From: Plasmodium brasilianum | Taxonomy: Eukaryota > Apicomplexa > Aconoidasida > Haemosporida > Plasmodiidae | Assembly (NCBI RefSeq): GCF_023973825.1 | Contig: NC_090115.1 | Span: 620,001 to 684,000 of the forward strand | Direction: 5' to 3' | Length of the DNA: 64,000 nucleotides | Shown here: piece after piece, positions 22,701 to 37,100 of the stretch | Numbering within the stretch: the stretch's first letter is position 1 | Layout: each line of letters begins with the position of its first letter | The notes under the pieces: model-generated | Databases searched by the model: none | Told to the model about the DNA's origin: nothing | What the model saw: only the letters and a program-made list of their open reading frames with translations | Program-made: the position numbers and the translations under genes

Positions 22701-25700
22701 TCGTAATCATTTGAATAATACAATATTATGTAAAACAAAATAAAAAAAAATAAATACACATCGATGGAATCGAATAAATTGTAATACAACTGCAAACCGT
22801 TCTTCGTGAAATTTGTGTCCTTATAGTTTGTATGCAAAAAAATCATTTTAAATAGTCTGTATATATTCATAATTATCTTTTTTACATTGTTCTTTGAGCT
22901 GATGATAATGTCTATGTTTATTTGTAACTCTTCTTGTATTGTCCCTACACCAGCTTCTATCCCTGACTTGATCTCTGTCTTAAACTCGGCCTCGTTCTCC
23001 GCCTCTACCCCTTTCTGGTAAGAAAAGTCCTTCCTAAAATGCTTTATTAGCTCCAGTGAATTTAGATGCTTTTCAAATATGTCCAGGTATTTTTCCATTA
23101 ATATGCACTGATCTACGTTTTGCCATTGTTCGCTCTCTCCTGTGGATATTAGCGCCCCTAACTGTGCTTCTCCGCCATTCTTCGAACCCAACTGCTGGCA
23201 CTTTTCCCCTCGCTTCTTAATCACATAATCATAATAGTAATTAACAATATGATTCAAGTGATCGTCAAATATTATCACCTCTCTGTCATTCTCACTGTTT
23301 TTAAAAATATCCTCTAGGTTAAATCGCTCGCTTCCGTCTTCGTTATATTTGGACGAATTTACCCGCGAAGATAACTCGCTTTCCGCCAAGTAGTGTTGTA
23401 CCTCTTTCCCTGGAGGCTCTTCATCTTGTACACGTTTTTGCCCCTTTATGTAAATATTTTTTGGGAGCAAATTATAAAAATCATTAAATATAGAAATAAA
23501 ATGAAGCAAGTTAATATGCATATGTTTGTAGAAAATTATTAGAAGGAAAAAAGAAAACTCATAGTCATCATTAAAAATAATTTTTTTTTCATAAGCATAG
23601 TATATATATTTTAAGAAGATTAATATTTTATCTAATTCCGCATTTCTCCTTCTATTGTTTTTTCTTTCTTCTATCCTTAATCCTTCAACTTTTGTTTCTC
23701 CCTCCTGTTGTAGTTCTCTTTCTGTCGTTCTTGTAGTACCTCGTTTAAAACTTTCGCTTAGCATCATCATGTGGGATGGCGCACTACCTTTGTACCATCC
23801 TTTTTCCGAATTACTAATATTACTACACTGTAACAATTTTAGTGTTTTTAAGCAGAATATTATGAACAACTGTTCAGAGGTATATAGAATGTTAATACAT
23901 AAGCTCTCTAAAAGGTTAGAGGCCTTTTTATAGTTTAAATTAATTACATCCTTTTCAAATATTACATAATTCTTACTATTACATAATAATATATGTTCAT
24001 TAATAAAAGTATAATTTTGTAAGACGCTTTGAATTTTGTCATAAAATATTTTTATATAATTTTCCTGATTGTGTTCATACGATATGAACTTAATGTCGAA
24101 GTCTAATATAAGACATAACCTATTGTATATATCTACTTGTAAAAAATATTCTAACTTTATATTTTTGTGGTTTTCTTTGCATAGGATATACATTTTAATT
24201 AGTATAAAAAAGCTATATATTAATATAAAATTTTTGTTTCTTATTTTTTCTTTTTTTAAATTTATAAGCAGATTGTCCGACACGAATGAGGGATCCCCGA
24301 AATTGGGCGTCTCCTCATTTCGTGCATTATTCTGCCCTTCGTTATACTGCTTTTCTACAATATACTTTCCCTTCTTCCACTGCTGTTCCATCCCTCCCTT
24401 TGGATGTGTGTACGTGTGGTCATTTTCGCGTGCACTTAAATTCTTATTTTCCCCAGTTTCTCCCATACTCATTATACCCCAAACACTATTATGGTCCGAA
24501 GTAGTTGACGAATTTCTCTTCTCACAGAAATACAATGGGTCGTATATGTACCTCTTTGAATTTTGATCATACTTAAATATTTTATAAACATTATTGTCAT
24601 TTATTTGTTTTAAGCAAATGTAGACAAAGGCTAAAAGACGGCTTTTGATTAAGTGCGTTTTTTTCATTATATTAATACTTCTATTTATAAAAAATTCTAG
24701 AAATTCATTTTCATCACAGTGTATATCATAATTATCAATCTTGTTTGCACTATCTCTATGAAACCAAAACAAATTATCTACATCTATTTCTTCCTTCATG
24801 GTGGCTTTAAACTTATTTATTATGTACGAAGTGCTGAACATTGTTTCATTACTGACGCTGATTGGCGATTCCAAAGATAGGCGATCATTTTTGTTATTAC
24901 TATTGCTATTATTACTATTGCTATTATTACTATTGCTATTATTACTATTGCTATTATTACTATTGCTATTATTACTATTGCTATTATTACTATTGCTATT
25001 ATTACTATTGTCTTTATTGCTATTGCTATTATTACTATTGTCTTTATAGCTATTGCTATTATTACTATTGTCTTTATTGCTATTATTATTACTACTATTG
25101 CTATTATTACTATTGTCTTTATTGCTATTATTATTATTATTATTATTATTATTACTACTACTACCCTTAACAATGGTGCTACCCTCCACATGCACGTTTT
25201 CCGAAGAGGCTTCATCACTGTTCATCAACACATTAGTGTCTTGCCTATTTTTTACCTTTCCAACAACTGGTAGCAAATAAAAGTATTCCTCCATTTTTGT
25301 ATTTAAAGGAATGTAGTCAAATATTTTTTTCCAATTATACGTAATAAAGATGTTAAAATATTTATAAAAAATTTTAATTAAAATATAGTTACGATTAATT
25401 AAGAAATATTTTACAATATCAAAAGGGGAATAATAATATTTAAACTTCGTCCAACTAATTATGTACATATTTGATGAAGTAATTTCATAATTATTTTTAG
25501 TACAATTAAGAATGGTTGTACCACTTTTGCTTTGATTTTCTTCTTCATTAATATGTATTAAGTCGTTTGTGTTTTTCTTAAATATGTTCAGTATATCCGA
25601 AAATTTATTCTTATTATTATAATTATTACTATAGCTAGAACTACTAAATTTAGATCTGTCTAAATTTTTTTTTTTTATTTCGTCAGTGGTCAAATGGTAC

Positions 25701-28700
25701 TTCCTGCTTATTCTTTCTTTCTCTAACAATTTCATAATAAACTCATACAATTTATACTTGTATATTTGACGAGTTATTTCCTTTTTGTACATCAATAGTT
25801 TCTTCTTATTATTTTCGTCGTCATTTATACTTGCTATTAAATTATGGAAAAATGTACTATTATAATCTATATCGTAAAAGCGCACAATATTTTTCTCTAT
25901 TCCCCCTAATGTTTCTCTCTTTTTTTTTTTTTTTTCTTCTATTTCTGCTTCTTCTTTAGGATATATGGAAAAATCTCCCTTCTGTAGATCTTCCTCATCG
26001 ATGGACAATCCCCATATACTGTCGATGCAATTTGTTTCATCTTCGTTACATTGTACGTTATTTGCCGAGTCACTAACCTTTTCATTGTCATAATAACATG
26101 ATCCTTCCTCCATTTGATCATACCCCTCCTTATTCTCATTTCTATTATGCTTCTTTAATTTATAATACCTTCTCTTTTTATTTGAATTTTGCTTCCTCTT
26201 GCTTTTTATTAACTTAGCTGCGAATTTCTCTTCATCATATTCACTATCATTTGACGTTATCACTTCGCTATCATTTGAAGTTGTTAAATCTGTTGTTATA
26301 CTTTCCTTCAAAACATAATTTATAGCTCTCAAGGAGCAATATAATGCATTTTTTAACTTACATAATTGTACGCTTATATCTATATTCTTACATAGAGATG
26401 ATGAATCAATTCTTTTTATGCTGTAATAATTATTTACATACTTTGAGGGAGCACTATCATTCGTGTCGTTTAGAATGTAAAACAGATTATGATAATTACT
26501 ATTTTCTTCGTTTATATTTAAGTTAGTTGGAATACATCCACATTTGTTCAATGATACATTGTTTTTTTTATTTAACAACTCAATTATCTTCTCATCGTCT
26601 TCATTTCTAAACAAAAATGGATCATACTCCACGATCCTCTCCAGGAAATCAAATATATTTTTAATTCTAAATAGGCACTAAAAAAAAAAAAGAGGCAAAA
26701 ATTCTCCCACAAGGAATATCATTGTGTATAAGCGAAAATTGGAAGAACAAACACTCGCAAGGGGAAAAAAAGACGAAAAATTGCATAAAAATACTACGAA
26801 CAAAATTTGCACACATGCAAACATATAAAACAACAAAACGTGGTCTCAAAACATAGTGTGCTTTTCGAGTCGTGTAAAAAAAAAAAAAAAAAAAAAAGGG
26901 AAAGAAAAGAAAAGAAAACGTAAAAGTAAAATCAAAATTAAAACAGAAGGGAAAAAAAATTATTTTAACATTAAAAATTCAAATCTGTAATAGCAAATTT
27001 TGTGTGCGTATACACGTAATAATGGTGCTTCTATTTTAGTAACTGCTATATCTCCTTATATCTCTCTCTTCTTTTTTTTTTTTTTTTTCGTGGACATACC
27101 TGATAATCGGTCAAAGGGGCTTCAAAATATCTTCCCCCATAATCATAAATGGAATAAACAAAAAGTTGATGAAATAAGCTTAGCTGGTTTCGCTCAGCTA
27201 ATAATACAGCATCATAGTAATTGTAGAAAAACTGATATATCAATAAATCGATTTTGTCTAAAAAATTTACTTCATATAAGGTTAAATTAAAATTATCATA
27301 TAAATTTTCCAAAATTAAATAATAATTGTCCATTCTACATAAGTAAATATTACTGTACGCGTGCATATCATCAGGAAATATTTTGCTTTTTGTTATATCT
27401 TTTAAAAAATCGATATTTAGAAAACTTTTTTCACTTGGATCGCCATTTAATTCATTCTTAAAATTTTTTTTTTTATTTTGATTTATATGGTGTATATCTA
27501 AATATGTACTAAAACTTAACAGTTCGTTCATTTTTTCCCTTGGATTTAGTTGCATATCATTGATTTTGAGAAAATTATCTTTTAGAATATTGATGGAGTT
27601 ATTATAAATAGAATATATTTTATCATCAACATTTATATTTAAGGTATTTATTTCGTTATCTCCTATGTTGATTACGCACATACGCAAATTCGTAGTTTTA
27701 ATTAGTTGTTCGTTAATTTCATTTAGTAAAGAATTATTGTTATGTTTATCATGATTTAAAAAATTTGAAAAAAAAAAATTTTCTAATAAAGTGTAATACG
27801 AATTTAACGTATTTGTTGCACTTCGAACTAGTGATCTGTATTTATAACTACTGTCATTAAAATATGTGTTCGATAAATAACTATCACTGTAAATTATGAA
27901 TAGATCATTATCCTCATTTATTTCTAAGGACGATATTTTACTTACGTTCGTTATGTACTCTAACGAATAACTTTCTATTTCTTTTAAACTTTTCTTGTTA
28001 AAATATTTGAGTTGGCTAGACTTATATTTATCAAGGTATTTATAAAACTCGTAGTTAACACGTTTTTCTTTATCTTCGATCTTTTCTCCACTTTCTTCTT
28101 TTTTTTTTTTTTTTTTTTCTTATAAATTATCAGTTCATTCGTGTTAAATAATATGACAATATAATTCCTATTCAAAGCAACACATTCAATGTGTGTTTTA
28201 CCCTCTTCTTTTTCTACATAAGGAGGCACATTTATATGAACTTCCTTATATTTTTTCTTTATTAAGTTGTAAATAATTATGCGGACTTCTTCTATCTTGT
28301 CATCACAATAGGTAATAATTAACTTATCCTTATTTTCAATTTTAAAAAAGATTTCGTTATTTTTTTTAAAGTCAAAACTATTTATTTCTCTTAACGTAGC
28401 GCATGGGTCGACTGATCGTTTTGCATCCATTTCCTTTGAAAAAGTAAAAACGAAAATAGGAAAAAATGAAAGAGTGAAAAAAAATAATGTAAATATAAAT
28501 ATCAATATGATCATATATAATACAGAGTGAATCTTTTTGCTTAGGAAATAATAGGGTGTTCTACATCCTCTAAAATATCCCATTCACATGAAATTGTATC
28601 TATGAATATATACATATGCACATATGCACATATATGCGCATACATTTTTGATTTTTTTTTTCATTAACCCATAATTTCCCACTTTTATCGACAATATAAA

Positions 28701-29105
28701 TAGAGCCATTGTATACACAGAAAAAAAGGGCAGATATGGAAAAATCGCGTCTTCTTAATATTTTTATATCATTTATGGGGCTGTTTTTATAATCTTCTTC
28801 AAATTCTTGTACAAATATTTGGTTGTTCTTTTGGAGCACTAACACGTTCAAGTTGGCAATACTGATGCATTTATCAATTTTGTAAGGATCTACGCAGGTT
28901 GGAAAGAAAACAAGTACATATAAATATGTATATATATATATATATATATGTTTGTATATTACACACATGCACATTAATTATCCTCATCATGAACATAACT
29001 TTATTTAAACGTTTTACAGAAATAGTGTTAAAACGTGGTTCTTGTGCTATTTTATTGTTCTATTCTGGAACACTCCAATTCTATATATATAATGTAAAGG
29101 TTGGT

Positions 29106-29146
<41 letters not shown>

Positions 29147-29516
29147 TGTATATGCATGTGTAATGTATATGTATAGAGTATATTCTGGAATAGAGAATGC
29201 TTCGAACGCTACAACTGATATTATTATTATTGTTATCGCTGCCCTCATGCTTTATTTTAAGTAGATATTGCATATTACAGTTGTATTTGAATAGTCTCCA
29301 GGTGGTGTTATAAGGTATACAAATAAAAATATACTTTTCTAAAGAAATCGTAAATGTATTATCATATTTTGACACTGCTCTCTTGTTAGAACAACGTTTA
29401 TTTCTTATTGTTTCTATTCTCCCTATATTTTCATTGGTTTTATTATTATAAAATATGTTTAAGTCATTAGCAATTTCATTTACCTCAACCTCTAACACTT
29501 TATTTATTTTCATCAT
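13763..29516 (-). CDS. giant conserved Plasmodium protein, unknown function (about 4,700 residues)
   Basis: Main exon 26677-13763. The apparent start at 26632 is a GTG inside an exon that begins at 26677 after a T-rich acceptor, so it is not a real start. Exon 28433-27100 joins it in phase 0 across a clean GTATGT donor (27099) and contains a frame break at the T run 28099-28118. Probable earlier exons: 28889-28669, 29059-28963 and a first exon from ATG 29516. Their borders (GTTAAT, GTAATA and a weak first donor) are tentative. Seen: the N-terminal 500-600 residues have short hydrophobic strands typical of a beta-propeller (e.g. LNVLVLQKNNQIFVQEF, GSIYIVDKSGKLW). The rest is helical, aromatic/Asn-rich blocks separated by N/S, D/Y and E/K low-complexity inserts, with no catalytic motif I recognise. 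Inferred: a propeller-plus-solenoid scaffold (coat, tether or spatacsin-like in outline). From memory a large uncharacterised gene sits at the same place next to PMS1 in P. falciparum. Confidence 0.8.
19881..19992 (-). repeat. Glu/Lys-rich coding repeat in the giant protein
   Basis: Imperfect duplicated units encoding EEKEEKETEGEEE-type sequence. The plus strand is pyrimidine-only for over 100 bases (tcttctttctcttcc). A purine/pyrimidine mirror tract of this kind may form triplex DNA. Confidence 0.8.
24892..25158 (-). repeat. 15-bp Asn/Ser coding repeat in the giant protein
   Basis: Tandem 15-bp units coding NNSNS, with KD-containing variants, about 17 copies. Antisense frames give long Leu or Tyr runs that are artefacts of the repeat. 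Confidence 0.92.
28099..28118 (-). other. frame break at a poly-A (coding strand) tract in the giant gene
   Basis: The reading frame ahead of the 20-base run (..NTNELIIY-K run) stops about 100 bases downstream, at 27984. A frame offset by one (..EESGEKIEDKEKR..) stays open for over 950 bases into the splice donor at 27099. One extra A, or two fewer, joins them. An assembly error or natural length polymorphism is the simplest reading. Confidence 0.75.
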
Positions 29517-30046
29517 TTTTATTGAAGCAAGAGAAAATAAATGGGCATCTTTTCATAAAATAATGTTTTATCAAATATCACTCAACGAAAAAGTGATATA
29601 TTATTTTTTTGCATTTTAATTTTTGTGAAATTCACTTCTTCAATAACATTTGAGAACATACTGACAAAAAAACAATATTCATAACAAGGAAGAGTTCTTT
29701 AAGAATATACTTATATATAAATACATATATAAATATGTATATACATATATATATATATATACATTTCTAAGTTAATATTACATTTGTGTGCATTCATAAA
29801 AATTATATTAACGAAAAGCTTATGTGATTCATATTTGTATATATATGTACAAAAAATCAAAAAATCAAAAAACCAAAATAACAGAAAAACATAATTAACT
29901 GATTCATAATTTTTGTTTTTTGACTTGTTCATAATTTTTATTTTTTAAAATATTCATTTTTTTTTTTTTTTTTGCAATTTACACAAAAAGGTGAAAGCAA
30001 AGAATTATTTAAAAAAAAAAAAAAAATTGAGAATGTAAATTTAAAA
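29517..30046. other. short intergenic region
   Basis: AT-rich, with TA tracts (about 29710-29760) and T/A runs. No ORF or RNA I can support. Confidence 0.55.
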
Positions 30047-30325
30047 TTAATATTTTGGAATTTCTTCAGAACATATATTGTGCTTATTCATCTTGTTATA
30101 TATATCTTTTTTTATTTCTATATGTCTGTGTAGATACTTTAATAAAAAAAAAATAAAAATAGCAATTGACATAAACACATACACACACATTACTTTATTT
30201 ATGAGTTCGTTGTTCTTTACTTGTGTCCCCTTTTGTATTTTAAAAAAACGACAGATATATTTAATCTTTAGAAATAAAATAGAATGAACATATATATATA
30301 TGGCTTTACCATTTTTGAGCGCCAT
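30047..30325 (-). CDS. possible small single-pass membrane protein
   Basis: From ATG 30325 (MALKNGK..) an uninterrupted frame gives 92 residues. A hydrophilic stretch (KGTQVKNNELINK) is followed by one strong membrane segment (VMCVYVFMSIAIFIFFLL) and a charged tail ending SEEIPKY. The middle (30230-30300) resembles intron sequence, but the only good donor (GTAAAG, phase 1) does not fit the phase-0 acceptor, so I leave it unspliced. The tail-anchored layout suggests a small ER or mitochondrial membrane protein. No family recognised. Could be part of a larger spliced gene. Confidence 0.35.
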   Translation of the reverse strand: MALKNGKAIYIYVHSILFLKIKYICRFFKIQKGTQVKNNELINKVMCVYVFMSIAIFIFFLLKYLHRHIEIKKDIYNKMNKHNICSEEIPKY

Positions 30326-30529
30326 ATACTTTACATTCACTATTTGAGTATAGACGACAATTCTGTAAAACGGCTTAATAGAAAAAAACAAAAAAGAGAA
30401 TTGAAAAAAGTCTTAACAGTCTACTAAAAAATAGAGATTATTGAAGAGAGGAAACTCTACTTATCATTTAAAGAGAAAATATCAGAAAAGATATGTAAAT
30501 TATTATGTGTACTTTTTGTTCATTTGAAA

Positions 30530-30733
30530 ATGTGTGCATACACTTTTTTTTTTTTTTTTTTGTTGTTCTTAACACATGTTATACATTCCTATTTTGTTTC
30601 TGGAAATGAAGATAAAAACAAAAATGGTGTGAAGGAAAAAAAAAAAAAAAAAAAAAAAAAAACCGAAAAATATAATGAATTATATATGTTAGTGAAACAA
30701 AATATAATGAATAAATACAATAAAAAAAAATAA
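30530..30733 (+). CDS. possible small secreted protein (67 residues), doubtful
   Basis: ATG at 30530, then MCAYTFFFFFLLFLTHVIHS, which looks like a signal peptide. A charged part (SGNEDKNKNGVKEK) follows, then a lysine run coded by poly-A and a short Lys/Asn tail. Much of the ORF is homopolymer-driven, so it may be chance. It is divergent from the 30047-30325 ORF. Confidence 0.25.
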   Translation: MCAYTFFFFFLLFLTHVIHSYFVSGNEDKNKNGVKEKKKKKKKKTEKYNELYMLVKQNIMNKYNKKK

Positions 30734-30773
30734 AAGAAAAGAATAAATGGAAATTAAAAAAGCTTTAATTTGG

Positions 30774-30777
<4 letters not shown>

Positions 30778-30831
<54 letters not shown>
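30778..30831. repeat. (TA)n microsatellite
   Basis: About 27 uninterrupted TA dinucleotides between the doubtful secreted ORF and the 3' end of the USP gene. Confidence 0.95.
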
Positions 30832-30837
<6 letters not shown>

Positions 30838-31148
30838 ATGAGAAGATGATAAAAATGAATTTATAAGGCAGTCATTTTTTTGTATTAATTAATTTTACAA
30901 TAATAATTTTTTGAAAGATGAAAGGATCTGGAAAACTAAAGGAACAATAGAAGGGCAATAAAAAGTATTCTTGCAATGTATATATATATATATGTTGATC
31001 CATGCAGCTATTAATTGCAGTAATGAAAAAAAAGTTATAATGAAATGAAAAAAAATTAATTAAAATTAATAAAAAAACTTAATGAGTTAAGTCCCTATTT
31101 GGATATACAAACATTAAAAATTAATAAGAACAAAAAAGAAAAAATAAT

Positions 31149-34100
31149 TTAGGCTATTTTCATTCCCATTTGTGGTTTAGACTGAGATGAGGCGTGGTGC
31201 TCTCCTGAAAAACGAAAAAATACGTACATATGTATGCAAATATATATATATATATATATAAACATTTATGTAGCTACTCAAAATGAAAAATAGAAAATTA
31301 TTAACCTATGATAATTGCGAACCGCTTGTTCTTCCAATTGATGGTATCATCATTTGACCTCCATATTCTTTGGCCATTTTCAAATTCAAAGAAGGTGATT
31401 TTATCAAAAATATATTTCGGTAGTAAGGTTCTTTTTCTTATTTTATTTTTAATATCTAACATATTGTCATTCGGCTAAAAAGAAAAAATAAATACACATG
31501 TGTAAATGTGTGGGCATATTTGTTTTTAAAATGAATAAAGCCAAATGAGTTGAAAAATGAAAGTATCCCTACTTCTACGAGAACGTCAAAGCTATAACCA
31601 AAAACTTCTTTGGATGGAGTTTGATTAAAAACGTGAATTATCTGAAAAGAAAACGGAAAAACAAATGCGTTAATAAAAGGAAAATACAGCTATTTTAATG
31701 TGTTGAAAAAAAAAAAAAAAAAAAAATATTGCATGCTCTAATCATAAAATTCTAAACACAATAAGGAGGGTTCATAACGAATTTTCGCGCACATATTTAT
31801 ATGTACGTATGTATGTACGTACATGTGAAGATAATAATAATAATAATTATAATAGTAATAATAACACTTGTGTGGGCAAAGCTACCTTTAGTTGGTCCAT
31901 TTCTATCATATACTTTTGCTCATCGGTGAAGTCGGGTTCCATTCTTAAGGGGGTAACATAAACATTCTTGATATGATTTGTTTTTACGAAATCCATTTGT
32001 ATTAACTGTTCATCATTATTTAAGTATTTAATTTTTGGTCCAAATGTAAATAATAATCTAAATTTTTGTTTTATATCTATTCCTCTTTTTTTTAAATAAG
32101 GATTGATTTCTAATTTTATTTTATCAATAAGATCTTGTACAGTTGTATAGTTATTTGAAATATATTCATTATTGACAATAGTACTACTTGAATTATCTGA
32201 ATTGGACAATGAGTAATCACTATTTGACTCATCACTTCTATTATTATAATAATTACCGTATTTAATTTCGTTATCTACATTTTTTTTAAATTTGATATGA
32301 CCACTATAAGCAGCTACAGACTGAACATGAGAATTGAATAAATGAACTATATAATGAAAATATTTAGGGGATTCTGCTGGATATAATCTAGTAAAATATT
32401 TATAATGAAATGGCAATAAGGACAAACAAAAAGTTTTTTGTTCTGTTAAAGAATTATGTTCTAAGGCCATAGCATGTTGTTTTATTAATGATTCGAAGGG
32501 CGTTTGACCGTAAGACGAATTATTATTATTATTACTATTATTTTTTTGATAATTATCATATTCTGGGTCCAAGTTACAAGTAAAAGAATCAATATTATAT
32601 GGAGTAAAATTGACTGGGCTATTTAATGGGGGATATGGAAAAATTAATATATGTGTAGGATCTACATTCATTTTATAACATACATGTTTAAATATTTGTT
32701 TTGTTGGACATCGAATATCTATGTTTAAATCAATTTTATATAATTCTTTTTTTAAAAAAAGAAAATTAGAATCAATATAATTTAAACAACTTTTTTTCAA
32801 ATCTTTTTTCAGTATAACACCTGCACAGTTCCTATATTTTCCTAATTGATAAATAGGGTCATATAACTTAAATCGAAATCTATTTACATAAATTTTTCTT
32901 TCAACAAAATCTAAATAGTCACATATGACATAAAAAGGTAAAATAGGTTCTTCCTTTTCTGGTAAACCCCCGCACTTTTTAATAATTTTCAACTTTTGAT
33001 TCTTTTTTTTCTTCTTGTTTATTTGATTTGATAAAATATTCAACAACGTGTTGCTGCTGTTAATATTGTCATTGTTTACATCGTTACTGCCATAATCCTG
33101 CATATATGAATCGATATCATTCGTATTGTTCAAATTATTACTATTCGTTGGAGCATTATTCGTTGGCGCATTATTCGTTGGCGCATTATTCGCTGGAGTA
33201 CTATTTGCTAGATCATTACTTTTCTCATTTATTACTATTCTTAATGGATTCATCTGTCTAACGCTGTTAGCTTCGTTACTTGCGTTATTATTACTACTGT
33301 TGACCGTGCAGTTAATAACGGTGTTCACATTCTCTGTATTTTCAATTCCAGCACTATTGTTCATAGTATCACGGTTGACACTATCCAAGACATTGTTTGG
33401 TCTATTATTACCATTACTATAATCATTACAATTATTATTGTTATTACTATTGTTGTTGTTACTATTATCATTAGCATTATTGTTATTACCACTATTTATG
33501 ATGTCTTTAATTTTATGATAGGAATAAACACTATCACTTATTCTATCAACATCGACGTACATTTTACTAATAGAAGAATTTAAACATGCATTATGAGCAA
33601 CACTATTCGCATTTATCTCTTCCATATGTGTCTGTTTCATTTCTCTAGTTTGATTATTTAATTTATTTCCTGATACATCAATAGTACCCATGTAATTATT
33701 TTTTAAAATAATGTCATCATCTCCTTCTCCATTTTCATGGGATCCCTTTTCATCATGCATATATAATAATGGTGGTTTATTATTTATAGAATCCTTTTCT
33801 AATTTAACAAGATTTCCTTTTTTATTATTATCTACAGCTGGTTGTGGTAGATACGTACAGTTGTTGCTCTCATAATTATTATTGCTATCATTGTTACTAT
33901 TAACGTTATTTCGATTTATTCCTAATTTCACTGTGGTATTCATTTGTACTCCTTCGAAATCGTTTACACGTGAATACATATCTACTGCATGCTTATCCTT
34001 TACAAGTAACATACCAGGATATGCTTCTTCCTCATCTTCAGAGTTTAAATTAACTATATTTTTCTTATACTCGTGATGAGCATGCATTAATACATTAGGA

Positions 34101-37100
34101 TTCGTAAATTCATTTTCCTTGTTTTGTTCAGGTAAAACTGCGTTTTTTTTTTTTTTTTTTTCTTCTTTTTTTTTTTCTTTTTCTTTTTATGATCATATAT
34201 TTCGTTAGCATATACCGATTCTAATGATTCTTCCGCATTATACAAGTAATAATCTGTGCTTTCTGATGTGTACGTTAGTTCAGAATTCGCTGAGGAACAA
34301 AAAGATATATCTGAGTAATTTTTTTCTATCAGATCGTTCGATATATTATTTTCGTTGGATGAATTTAAATTAATACACGAAATATGTTGGTTATTAAGTG
34401 TACACATATTTCCAAGTTCTGATGATTTTTCATTAAACATATTTTTCCTACTATTTAAATCATTTATATTTTCTGAATTGTAACTACAATTAAACAAATT
34501 AATTTGGTTTTCATTATTATCATTCATTTCATTTGCTTTACTTATATGAACATTCATATCACTAGATATATTTTTCGTATTTACTACATTTGTAAGTTTT
34601 ACATTATCCCCACAGTTATTATATTTTTTTTTTTTCTTCCTTCTTTTCTTCTTTTTCTTTTCCTTTTCATTTCTTCGTTGCACTGTCCTATTTTCATCAT
34701 CTGTCGATAAATCAGACGTAGCAGGGGAATAAAAAGGGTACTGATAGTCCCTACATATATTCATACAATCATTATTAAATATATTATTAGCACTCCTCTT
34801 TTTCTTTTTCATTATTCGTCTCTTATTATTAATAGCATGCTCTTTTACATCTCTTAATGAGTCTTTACTTAATAAGCTATATTCATATGTCATACCATTT
34901 TTTTGATAATCCGAGCTATGCCTTTTTAGGTATAAATATAGATTCATTACTTCTTGACTGTTTAAATTCTCTTTATTCATATTTAGAATATTACAATTTA
35001 TATTATCATTATTGAAATTGTTTTCCTGCATATACGAATCACCCGTTTTTTCACAGTACTCATTGGATAAAGGTACAGTTGTGCTATTTTTATTATGTCT
35101 ATTTTGTTCACTGCAATTGTTTTTACTAATCTTTAATAATACATTTTCAACATTCGATAAATAACTTAAATTCTTGTAATTTTGTTCTTCCGTATTGCTT
35201 AAGGTATGCGGGTCATTGCACCCATTCATGTTGTTACTTCTGTTTGCTCGAGTACAGGCGCTGCTTCGTATATCCCCTGATCCATTATAACCATTATTTT
35301 TGCTATTACTACTGTCCATATAGACATTATTGCTACTACTACCATCGATACCCCCATTATTATTGCTGTTGCTACTGATTCCGTTACAGTTGTCAGCATT
35401 TTCCTTTTCCTTAGACACGCGTTCACAAGAAGAGCTGTTGAAATAATTTTCCTCATTTTTCGTACTCTTCAGTATATCACTACTGTTAAGAAACATATTT
35501 TGAACTGAGTAATTCTGACTGCATATATCCTCTACTGCTGTGTTTTTTTGTGTATCATTAATACTTTTATTATTTACAAAGTAATTATCGTTTAGAATGT
35601 TAGTGGAAAGGGATGTATTCTTAAATTCGTCCGTATTCGAAAGGTCATTGTTCACATGCTTGCTTCCATCTGGGGGATTCACTATTGAACTATTCACATC
35701 TGCGGTATTTACGCCGTTCGCGCTGGTAGTACTGTTAACACCGCTTATTTTGTAGTATATCCCATTTCTATTATTAATAATAAAAGAACAGTTGTTATAT
35801 ATCTTTTCTATTAACTTAATTTTTTTATACAAAATTTTGCTCAACGTATCAGCATTAAAAAACAAATCATAGGAAGTTTGATTTTCTTCAGTTAAAAAGG
35901 AGTCTTCCTTCCTCGTGCCTAAACGTAGAATAAAATTTTTTTTTTTTTCTAAATTCATATTACTTAAAAAATTAAAAATTAGAATATCCCCTGGAACCAT
36001 TTTATTATGTGCTAGAATTTTTTTGGATTTTATTAAGCTACATTTATTTTTACATTCAATAAAAATTTTAAAATTTAACGGATCATCTATATCAAAATAT
36101 TCATTCTTTATATAATTTTTCAACAAGTCATAATTATACTTGGTAATATACCCTTTTTCCATTGCTTGTAATATTTTATTTATTACTCTCATTTCTAACT
36201 GTTTCGGTTTAAGATGCACATCACATAGAATCAAATCTAAACAAATTAAAGACGTATCTATAATTCTTTCCTCTGAGTATATATCAAAATATTTAAAAAA
36301 AAATAACACGTTTTTACTACTTTTTGAATTAGTGTTTGCAGATATGACTGTTTTTTTATTATGTGGAAGGTATAATATGTCTATGGTTGGAAATAAATCA
36401 TTTGTTTCTTTGTTAGCTTTTTTTAGTAATTCATATAAATATAGTTTACTATTAGCCTTAATATCTAGAGGGAAATATCGGTACACATCATTTGTAGGTA
36501 GCAATACATAGAAACATTTTCTCTCTTTTATATAACAGTACGATGATGAGGATGACGAAGAAGAGGACGACGACGAGGATGAATCATCTCCTGAATTAGA
36601 CGAAGATGATGATGAATAATAAGATGAGTTATTATTTGATGAAGAATAATCTCTTATTCGTGAATTATTCGTACTAGATTTTCTTTTCGCTTTTTTTAAT
36701 TTTTTTCTTGTTATATATTTAATATAATTATCTACTGAGTTAATAGTGCAGCAAGATGGAATTGAAGAAATCGTTGATGATGAATCAACAGAAGAGCAGC
36801 TATTGTATTCACTGTAGTTATTATTTTCTATGTTGATCCTATTCTGTGATATTTTCAAATTATTGTTATTATTATACCTATATAGACCCATTTTATTCTC
36901 TTCTTTTACTGCATAATGGTCGTACTGCTTCTGATAATTTGAATCATCCTGCTTATTCACACATCTAACATTTCTACATGTATCCTCTTTAATACGATAG
37001 CTACTACCATCCTCGCGATATGTGCATGCACCATTTATGTTCACAGCTAGGTTATTATTAGAGCTATTACTATTGTTGTTTTCACTGCCTTTACCCAGTG

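Noticed and set aside
24798..25280. Antisense poly-Leu and poly-Tyr ORFs
   Set aside because: They are reverse frames of the NNSNS coding repeat of the giant gene.
26630..26632. Start codon of the giant protein at 26632
   Set aside because: The codon is GTG, and the same frame continues upstream to a clear T-rich acceptor at 26678, so it is internal to an exon.
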